32,143 bases of DNA from Geobacteraceae bacterium. GTDB taxonomy: Bacteria; Desulfobacterota; Desulfuromonadia; Geobacterales; DSM-12255. Shown here one piece after another: positions 1-9,100 of the stretch. Numbering within the stretch: position 1 is the stretch's first letter; every line of letters begins with the position of its first letter. The position numbers and the translations under genes are program-made. The stretch spans positions 1-32,143 of the forward strand of contig JACABD010000037.1 of NCBI GenBank assembly GCA_013377075.1, given 5' to 3'. The notes under the pieces were generated by a model. That model did no database searches, was not told where the DNA came from, and saw only the letters and a list, made by a program, of their open reading frames with translations.

Positions 1-3000
1 TATTATTCCAGGTCGGAGCAGTACCGGTTCCTGAGTTGAACTTGCCGGTATGGCAGTAGGTGGCACTACAAGTTATAACACCGCCAACCCTGGTAACGAT
101 TGGAGTATGACCTTGATTCTTTGAAGGATAACCGAAAGTAAGTGTTGCAGTTGTTCTGTTATCAAGCTGAGCATGATTTATGGCTTTACCTGGAAGAGCG
201 GTAGCATCATGGCATGAACCGCAATGAACCTTGTTCGGTGTCACCAGTGAAGCATTGAGGTGCTCCTGATGGGTACCACCACGAACAGTTGTGCCGGTAT
301 TGCGACCGGTATCAATATTACTGCCACCTGGTGCTACTGTAGCTGCAGAATTGTTTGTGAAACCAAGTGACTGCGAACCATGGCAACGGAGACACTTAGC
401 TGTTGGAACTGAAGCGCCCCAGGCCGGTGACTTCTGACCGTGGCAGACAGCTGAGCTACATGTAACAGTACCTGACGGGGGAGTGTTACCTGCCCCGGAA
501 CCGGCAACAGCGGAATCAAGCTTGACAACTACATCAGCCTTTACTTTGGCCGTTTTACTGGAGTAGTTACCATGGACTGCAGTACCTGTACCGCCACCCT
601 GGTGACAGACGGAACAGGCATAAGCAAATGCCATATGAGCTGAGTGGCTACCGCTGATGTTCGGGAAGGCGTTACCATTTGGAGCAGCGTTAGCAGCTGC
701 AGCGCCTGAACCGTGGCAATCCCAGCAGCCTGGTGTAGAGCCCTGGAAGTTGGTGCTATTTATGTGGCAGGTTGTACAGACAACAAGTGTTGCATCATTA
801 CGCGCTGCCGGGGGATAGGTGCCGCCGGTTGCAGTAGTGTGGCAACTGTTACACATAGTGAATGGATATACTCCGGTAGCATCGGCCTTATGCCTGGAGC
901 CACCATAACTCCATACGTGGGCGGATGCTTCTACTTTACCGTTTATATGGAGATTTTTGTCCTTGATATTATTTGACGCATCGACAACAGCACCATGACA
1001 AGTGTAGCAGGTTTGTGAAGCAGAGTGGCTATTTGAAGTCGGCGGATAACCGTGACATCTCGAACAGGCATTAACTTTATCGGTGTAATTGATCATCGCC
1101 GAATAGTTCCAATAAGGTTTGCGATAAGTACCACCGACCTCACCGTTTTTCATACGACTACCGTGACAATAGACACTGGAGCATGTTGCTGCCTTGTTTG
1201 CAGTACCTTCTGTGTACCCAGCAAATGCCGTGAGATATGAAGGAGTACCAGCTTTAGCAACACCAATCAGAATTGTTGCAGTTGATGCTTGCGCAAATGT
1301 TAGTGTTTGATTGCCATAACGTGGTGTATCGGTATGGCCTGCATCAAACGGATTAGACGGGACTCTGTGACACTCGTTACACTTGATCGCCTTCATATAA
1401 ACAGAGGAGAGGTGCTTGAAGTGAGAACCGACACGATAGTCATTTGAAGAAGCAGTTCCGTCCGTGCTGATACCTTTGTTTACGCCAGTGCCGTAGCCTG
1501 GAGCAAAGAACTTGCGGTTAGCAGCAGTGTTTGGTAGAGCTGCAGATGTCGTTGCCTGGCCATGACAATGGACGCAGGTATTATCATTGTTGACTGAAGA
1601 ACGCTCAGACCATGAGCTACGTGTTTTACCACCGTGACAGGATATGTTCCTGCAGGTTTGATCTGTACCAGCAGATCCCTGGCCTGACTTCTTATAGGCA
1701 GTGTATGTGCCATAGGCAAGGTTGGTGAAGTAAATGGTTTTTGAACCGTTTGCGTGTTTGGTAGCACCTGTATAGTCCACAAGTGCAATGTTGCTGGCAG
1801 CTGTCTTGCCGTGACAAATCTGGCAGTTCATCTGCGCAGCGGTGTATTTGCCAAGATGCTGACCATGGGTGGTGGAAAGTTTAAATCTATTTGCGCTTGT
1901 GGTGTATCTGTTTTGGCCAGCTGAACTACGACCGCCGTGGCAGGAGAGGCATGTGTCTGTTGTGCCCCAGTTAAGACCGGTGGCGTACTGAAGGGGGTTG
2001 GTACGTCCGTTACTATGGCAACTTACGTTGTTACAGTAGCCGAATGCAGGAGTATTTGTTTTTGCGATCAATTTCCCGGCCGAATATGCATTTCCAGGCA
2101 CGCTGCTGCCGGAAATATTCTTGTAACCAGTACTGTGGTCATAGGTGGTGTTGTTGTAATGGCACTGTGTACAAACCATGTTGTACTGGTTAGCGTTGCC
2201 GCCTGCATGCTTGTCGTGTGAACCAGCGAATTGACCACCCGGGACGTTACGGGCAGTACCATTCTGAGGAGGATAGCCGTGGCAGTCACCACAGGTATTG
2301 ACAGTATTGTAATTAGTGCCGGTATTTGTTACCGGGGTGAGCCCGATACCGGCAAGGACACCGGATACGGCTGCCGAAGCAGTAACTGTCTGGTTGTCAG
2401 CTGCGTTTGTCACAACCGATTCAGCGCCGGCGCCAATATTCATGTTTGCACCGGCATATTCACGAACCTTTGCTGCTGTACCAGTCGTGTTAAGTGTTGC
2501 TCCGGCAAAGTTGGAAATAAAGGCTGCCAGACCGTTGTTGCCGACTATGCCGCTGACGGCAAAGTTTGCAGTAGTAAGAGTCGCTGTGCTCCCTGAGGCA
2601 GCACCAGCACCGCTTATCGGCGACCCCTGATTAACACCGTTATATACGGCAGCAGTAACGTAAGTGGCAGTCAAACCGGCGACACCAGTATTTGTTACTA
2701 CAATGTTAGCTTTAGATGTTGCAGTTGCGTTCCCCAACACTTGATAACCGACCCAGATCTTGTTGAGACCGGTAGTGTTGGTAGCAGCGGCAATATTTGT
2801 TACCGGCGATCCGCCGTATGTAACTGTAAGTGCCGGGGTACCTGACGTGTATTTGGTAGCAACCGCCACAAGGAGTAGCCTGTTATTGCCAACACCAACA
2901 GTAAAGGAACCTGTCAGGCTGCCGGAAGCCGAGTTGCTGACAATCGCCGGCAATGCTGGCCACTGGGTGACAGCGTCGACTGACGCCGCTGCCACCTGTG

Positions 3001-3070
3001 GAGAGATCAATCCACCCAGCGCACAGACAGTTGCTGCCAGTACAAGAAGGAGAGCGCTTCTTAGTTTCAT
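1..3070 (-). CDS. Giant multiheme c-type cytochrome (C-terminus beyond window)
   Basis: Open from an ATG at 3070 to the left edge (1023 residues visible), so the gene is truncated by the window. AGGAG lies 7 bases before the start. Residues 1 to about 28 form a Sec signal peptide (MKLRSALLLVLAATVCALGG, ending near VAAA). Residues 30-255 contain no heme motif and look like an exported beta-sandwich; they share phrases such as NRLLLVAV, YGG and AAVYNGVNQG with the upstream cytochrome. From residue 260 I count 14 CxxCH motifs and 5 CxxxxCH motifs (for example CNNVSCH at 2015-2035, CSSVYCH at 1163-1183). All were checked to be in frame. This supports at least 19 covalently bound hemes. CxxxxCH alternating with CxxCH is typical of Geobacter cytochromes. 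Likely periplasmic or surface electron transfer. The donor and acceptor cannot be told from sequence. Confidence 0.9.
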   Translation of the reverse strand, partial: MKLRSALLLVLAATVCALGGLISPQVAAASVDAVTQWPALPAIVSNSASGSLTGSFTVGVGNNRLLLVAVATKYTSGTPALTVTYGGSPVTNIAAATNTTGLNKIWVGYQVLGNATATSKANIVVTNTGVAGLTATYVTAAVYNGVNQGSPISGAGAASGSTATLTTANFAVSGIVGNNGLAAFISNFAGATLNTTGTAAKVREYAGANMNIGAGAESVVTNAADNQTVTASAAVSGVLAGIGLTPVTNTGTNYNTVNTCGDCHGYPPQNGTARNVPGGQFAGSHDKHAGGNANQYNMVCTQCHYNNTTYDHSTGYKNISGSSVPGNAYSAGKLIAKTNTPAFGYCNNVSCHSNGRTNPLQYATGLNWGTTDTCLSCHGGRSSAGQNRYTTSANRFKLSTTHGQHLGKYTAAQMNCQICHGKTAASNIALVDYTGATKHANGSKTIYFTNLAYGTYTAYKKSGQGSAGTDQTCRNISCHGGKTRSSWSERSSVNNDNTCVHCHGQATTSAALPNTAANRKFFAPGYGTGVNKGISTDGTASSNDYRVGSHFKHLSSVYMKAIKCNECHRVPSNPFDAGHTDTPRYGNQTLTFAQASTATILIGVAKAGTPSYLTAFAGYTEGTANKAATCSSVYCHGSRMKNGEVGGTYRKPYWNYSAMINYTDKVNACSRCHGYPPTSNSHSASQTCYTCHGAVVDASNNIKDKNLHINGKVEASAHVWSYGGSRHKADATGVYPFTMCNSCHTTATGGTYPPAARNDATLVVCTTCHINSTNFQGSTPGCWDCHGSGAAAANAAPNGNAFPNISGSHSAHMAFAYACSVCHQGGGTGTAVHGNYSSKTAKVKADVVVKLDSAVAGSGAGNTPPSGTVTCSSAVCHGQKSPAWGASVPTAKCLRCHGSQSLGFTNNSAATVAPGGSNIDTGRNTGTTVRGGTHQEHLNASLVTPNKVHCGSCHDATALPGKAINHAQLDNRTTATLTFGYPSKNQGHTPIVTRVGGVITCSATYCHTGKFNSGTGTAPTWNN

Positions 3071-3130
3071 TGTTAATCTCCTGTAAATATATTCACACAT
3101 TATGTTCAGTTTCATATTTACCCCCCCCCG
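3071..3130 (-). repeat. Intergenic spacer with G9 homopolymer between the two cytochrome genes
   Basis: The 60-base spacer starts, on the minus strand, with C then nine G (plus-strand C9 at 3121-3129) directly after the TAA of the upstream cytochrome. An ATG at 3115-3113 follows the G run and is in frame with the downstream gene, giving a possible 15-residue longer N-terminus. The ATG at 3070 has the better ribosome site and gives a normal signal peptide. No terminator is visible, so the two genes are probably co-transcribed. Confidence 0.6.
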
Positions 3131-6100
3131 TTAGTAAGTCGACCAGATTGGTGAGGTTCTGTAGTGGCAGTCTGTGTTGGAGCATGACTTCGGATTAACC
3201 GATGAAGATGTTCCGCTCTGACCATTGTACTTGGCGTGCAGCGTACCAAATTGACGCGATGTAGATGCAGTACCAAAAACAATACTGCGTGGGTTGCCAG
3301 GTGTTGCTGTTGTGTGCTGTGCCGAATCAGTAGTATGGCAGACACCGCAAATCACATTAAAGGTTGCACCGCCAAATGTATCGCCGGATGCGTTCATGGT
3401 CACACCAGGGTTTCTGGCAAGCAGGTAGTTAATATGCTTGATGTGAGCGCCGACCCCCTGGTTATTAGCACCGTAGTTTGAAGTCCATGAATCTGTCGGC
3501 AGATAACTGTGACAGCTGTTGCAGGACATGGTGACTTCTACGCTGCCATTAACATGGAGATTCTTGTCAGTAAAGACGTTACTGACACTGGTCGGTGCTG
3601 CTAGTACGTTATAGTGACAAGTCTTACAGCTGGTGGATACTTTAGCGATCGAACTGATGTTACTCAGTGTCTTTACGCCGATAGACAGGTGTGTTCCTGT
3701 TTGTGGCGGCATGGCGTGGCACTTGATACATTCGCCAACTGTATTGCCGGATTCCCTGACTATTCCGGTAATATTCCAGAACGGTGAAGCCATGCTGCCG
3801 GTCTTGCTCTGACCGTTGTGACAGTAGACATTGCTACACTGGAAGATACCGCCTACCCGCCCGACTGTAGGAGTTGTGATTGTAGCCCTTGCCCCACGGA
3901 AAGAGAGGGTAGCTGTTGAGTAGTTCCAGTGGCTGCCAGAACTCATATTGGTTACCGGCAGGTGACATTCACCGCACTTGACCGGAGCGGAAATGACATT
4001 AGATACAAGGTGACGTTGGTGAGCACCGACTCGTGCTGACGTCGCTGCACTGTTCACCATTGATGTATCGGTACCCTCATTGTTGTAGCCCGGAGCGATC
4101 ATTGCTGAAGAGTAGTTAGTGAGGTAGTCAGCAGTTGTTGTAGTACCGTGACACTTGGTGCAGCTTCTTACACCGGCTGCGCCTGAGTTGGCAGACTTGG
4201 CACCGCCCCAGACCGGCTGTGCCTGGCCGTGGCAGATTACGTTGCTGCATGTTACCTGATTGACGTTCTGCACTGCTGCCGCATTTGGTCCTACATATGC
4301 CTTTGTTTTATTGAAGACTAGATCCAGTCCGCTATTAAGGTGAGCAGTTGAGATAGGCCTGAACCTGTTTGCAGTCAATGCATCGCCTGTTTTTCTGTGA
4401 CAGTCAGCGCAGGCTGTTGTATCAGCCATGCCGGCAAGGTGACCCTGGTGGAGGTTGGATGTTGGGGAATTAGCACCACCGTTGACATAGTCAGGATAGC
4501 CGAGAGCATTACTGCGACCATGGCACTGGTTGCAGGTAGTAATTGTGTAAGATGAATTCCAGTTTTTGCTGGCAGTCATATTTACATAAACAATTGCACG
4601 CGGGTTACCGTTGGAGTGACAGTAGACGCTATTACAGTTGCCGTTTTTCCCGGCAGATGTATCAAGACCTTTATTGGCCTTTGCACCGGAGTAGTTCACT
4701 GCTGCATTTACGTGCAGTTTCTTATTAGCAAGCGTGATGTTGTTGGTATTGGAAATAACCTGAGCATGACAGTCAACACAGTTATAACCGTTGCCCCTTC
4801 CCATGAACTGGTTTGAAGAGTAGTTCATGTGAGCATCATGCTTACCTGAAAGGGTAGATCTTTTTGCTGGGACTGTCGTACTCTTCTTGCCGTCGTGACA
4901 GAAGAGACAGTTTTGTCCAGCTGCAACCGGAGTCGTCGTCCAGTTAAGGAAGGTGATTTTTGGTGCCCCACCTTTGCCATCAGAGTGACAGTAACTTGTG
5001 TTACATGAACCGGCAGTAAATTTGAAGCCGTTGTCGTTCTTGCTGTTTGCAGTGCCACCATATGAGTAGATACCGCGTTTGCTGCTGGTCGCCGGTGTCG
5101 CAGAGGAGATCCCGTAGAATACCCTGGCAGCGCTGTTGGCAGAAGCAGGCTTGAGGCTGTGTTTGGCTACGTTATCGTCATGGCAGTGAGCGCAGTTGAA
5201 ACGGTAGCTGTTTGTGTCGCTGATATCACGAACTGTATCGGTATAAACCGTAGGCAGCGATGTGTAGTTGTAATGTGTTGCGTGGCGACCTGACCATGAA
5301 ACGTCAGATGCCTTAGTTGATGCGGAGTGGCAGGAGTTACACTGGGTAGTGCCGTTGCCCCACTGAGGTGATGATTTAACGCCGTGGCAGAACGTGTTGG
5401 AACATGACCCAAATGCAGCTGAGCCTGAAGGCTTCAATTTACCAGTAAGGTAAACAGAACCTACAGAGTAACTATTTGGCTGAAGCTGAATGTAACTGGT
5501 GAAGTTAACAAAGACGTTGCCATCGGCATGCATGTTATCAAAGCCGTCGCCACCATCCTGATGACAGTAACCGCAAGGTACGTTCATACCGGATGTTGTG
5601 TTGGCATGTTTGAAGTGACTACCTGTGGAGGTTCCGACAGGCTCAACAGCGAAGTTCTTGTGACAGGAACCGCAGTAAACATCGCTGCTCTTGCCCCATT
5701 GCGGTGTGGCATAATTGTTTGGCAAACCTTGACCAAGACCTGTTTTTCCTTGAACATCGCTATGACAGTAAATTTGTGAACAGGTACGATAGTCTGTACC
5801 GTTATTTCGAGGGACCAGACCCATTATAGTCCCGGAAGACATGCCGTTATAGGCGGCATTTGGGCCGAATACCGGGCTGGTACGATCAAGCTGCCAAGAG
5901 ATACCTCCCTTGATGTGTGTTCCGTTATCCGGAACAACACCGTGGCAGGATTGACAACCAACAGCCATAACTTTAATGGCATGGCGCTGGTGAGATCCAC
6001 CGGTAGGTGCGTTTGCGTTATCAGTACCGTGACAGTCACCACAGACAACAGCACCTTCCCAGTTAGGTGTTGTATTTGCACCACCGCCGATAGGCTTCAG

Positions 6101-9100
6101 GTTATTACTATCGCTACCACTCCCATTGCCGGTACCGCCACCATGGCAGTAAAGGTTTGAGCAGGTGACTCCCTTGACATTCGATTTTGCCAATGTAGTA
6201 CCGGCGCTTGTGGCAGACCAGTGCGGCCCGTTGACACTGTTGGTATACCCTGTAAAGGTACCGGTGGTAACTGCACCGCCAAGACCATTGAATCCGATCT
6301 CTAGCGTGTTGCTCGGCATTGCTCGGGTATAGCCGTTATGGCAGGTATTACAATTTGAGGATATCTGCGGCAGCAACTGGTGAGCGTTGTGTGCACCTGC
6401 CTGACCGGATGTCAGCGCGTTCTGTGCCGGTGTTGCCAGACCGTCAACGGTTCCTATGGTGGAGCTAATAGGAGGATTACCGTGGCATCCGCCGCAACCG
6501 CCGTCTATCTTGCCGTTAACGTGGAGTTTCTTGTTGGAGAAGCTGAGGCCGTCACCACCGACATGATTGTGACAGTCTTTGCACATCGCAAGGGTTACAC
6601 CACCAAGGTGCTGTGAGGTTGCACCAAGAGGTGGCATGGCATGACAGCTAGTACAATCGGCATTACCGTTGCCAGTGAGGAATTCCTGATTCCATTTGGG
6701 CACTATCCGATTTGCCGGGGCAAGACCGACGTAACTTCCCTGACCGCGGTTGGAGTTCATACCTGCACCGTGACACCAGATATTGTTACAGGTTTTAGTG
6801 GCTGCGTTGAAGGTCGGTGTAGAATAATAACCGAAAGTATCACCGTTATGTGAGATTGAGCTGACGTGCGCGAAGGTAGACTCAGCCGGTAGTGCTGAAT
6901 CGATGTGTCCTGGGGAGAATGGTCCGGTAGGCACATAGTGGCACTGATTGCAGCTGAAAGGTGCAGCGTATGAAGTGAATCGGGCAAATGCAGTTTTTCG
7001 CGGAGCATTCAGATTCTGTATATGAATACTATGTGTACCGACACCGGATTCATTGGCATAGGCAGAAGAGCCTGGCCCTTTTGTGCCATAGAAACCGCCT
7101 GTTGATGTTGCAGAGCCATGACACTTCTCACAAAGCGGAAGGCCGGATGGTGCTGTTCCCCACGCTCTCTGGAAACGACCGTGGCAATCGCTGTTATTGC
7201 AGACACCAAATGCAGTTCCTACTTTTACTTTTGTACCTTTTGAATAGGCGGTGTTTTGTGCAAGACCGTTAAACTCGAAGTCGACATAACCATTAGCATG
7301 ATTTCCAGGTGTGGTAGTACCACCGTTTCTATGGCAGACGTGGCAGTCAAATGCCACCTCTGCATTTTCATGGTTAAGGTGCGATCCACTGGCATTTGGC
7401 AGAGCATGACAGCTTCCGCATGGCGCTGTACCGCCCCAGGTTGCAAATTTATAGTTCTGAGGACCGCCAACACCATTAGCTGCCTGGGTAATATTACGAA
7501 CGTCACTGTGGCAGTAGAGATTGGTACACTGTCCATATGTTTTGGTGCTATCTGCCATACCGGTTGTTGCACCGGCATTGGAGCCATTGTACGTTGCAGA
7601 CGTACCAAATGAGGTATATGTAGCCATGGACCATTCAACCTTACCGTTTATATGAGCTGCTCCGGTATAGGATTTATAGGTTCCGTGACACTTTGTGCAG
7701 GCAATACCGAGACCAGCACCTGTTGTTGAAGCATGCTTCAGGTGGCTTCCACCCTGGGGAGGAGTTGTGCCGGTTGCATAGTGGCAGCTACCGCAGACGA
7801 TTTCGTTTCCATCGCCACCCCAGATAGGCTCCTGCTGGGCACCCTGATTAGCATTGCCCGGCCAGTTACCGTGACAGTAGGTTACGCAGGAGTTATTATA
7901 ATCATTGGTTGTGTTAATAGTTGTACCAGGGCCACCGGTCCAGGCTAGTGGAAAGTTAAGATTTGTTGTCCCCCAGAAAGTGCCACCTGTTACCGATGCA
8001 GATGGGTCAGTGTTAAAGCCGGCAAAGGTATCCTTGTTAATCAGGAATCCCATCTCCAGGAAATTATTGCCAAGCCAGCCGGATGTGGCAGCACCGTGAT
8101 TGGTATTGCTGTGACATGCGGCGCAACCAACTTGAATAGCATCATGACGTTTGTGAGCACCATAGTTTGAAGGTAGTGGCCCCATTGCGTTTGTAGCAGG
8201 TTTGGCCATCGTATCATTGTCAACAGGGAAGAAGCTTACGGAAGTACCATGACAATCGCCGCAGACACCGGTTATTGAGCGGAAAGCGGTGTTGTGGGTG
8301 TGGCAGTTTATACAGTCACGGGAATTATTGTGATTTGACTGATAAGTATCGCTATTGGTCGGACCACCGAAAGGCTTATTGGCGCTGTATTGGTGCTGAC
8401 GTGTTTTATGATGGCAGACGGAGCAGACCATGGTCGATCCGTTCTTTACAGCACGCTGGTCGTTTCCATATGCACCGGTTGACCCTGATGTTGCGTTAAA
8501 GACGACATTACGACGTCCGATTGGTGTTGAAATTTGCTGAAAGATACCTTTGATATTGGTTGTACTGTTAGAGTGGCAGGTTGCGCAGGTATAAGTCTGG
8601 CCCCAACCACCATAGGAGAACTTGCCCATATTGGCACTGTTATGGACGATCGGTGGCATATCATTCAGAACACCTGAAACGGCTGCACCGATATTCGGGT
8701 TAATTGTCGGGGTTGTCTGGTAATTGGCATAAATTGGAGCACCACCGTTATATCCTGGTGCTGTTACTGTAACCTTGAAAGAGTAATTCTCAAGTTGGCG
8801 GGCGTCAAGCTGTTGCTTGGTACCTACAGAGCTGATTGTAATAGGTACGCTTGTTCCTGTGGAGGCATGGCCTGCGCCACCAGTACCGAGGGTAACTGTT
8901 GGCGAAAATGTCTTGGTAAAATCGGTGACATTCTGACTGGCGGTTTCACTCACAATTGCAATATCGTAGGTAACATCCGGACAGACACCGGTATCCATGT
9001 TGGAAACCTGCAGGCCGTATGGTGTACCTGTAGACTTGATTATCTGCGAATCGGGAACAAGCTTGACCAGCGGAAGATTACCGCAGACGCTATGAACTTT

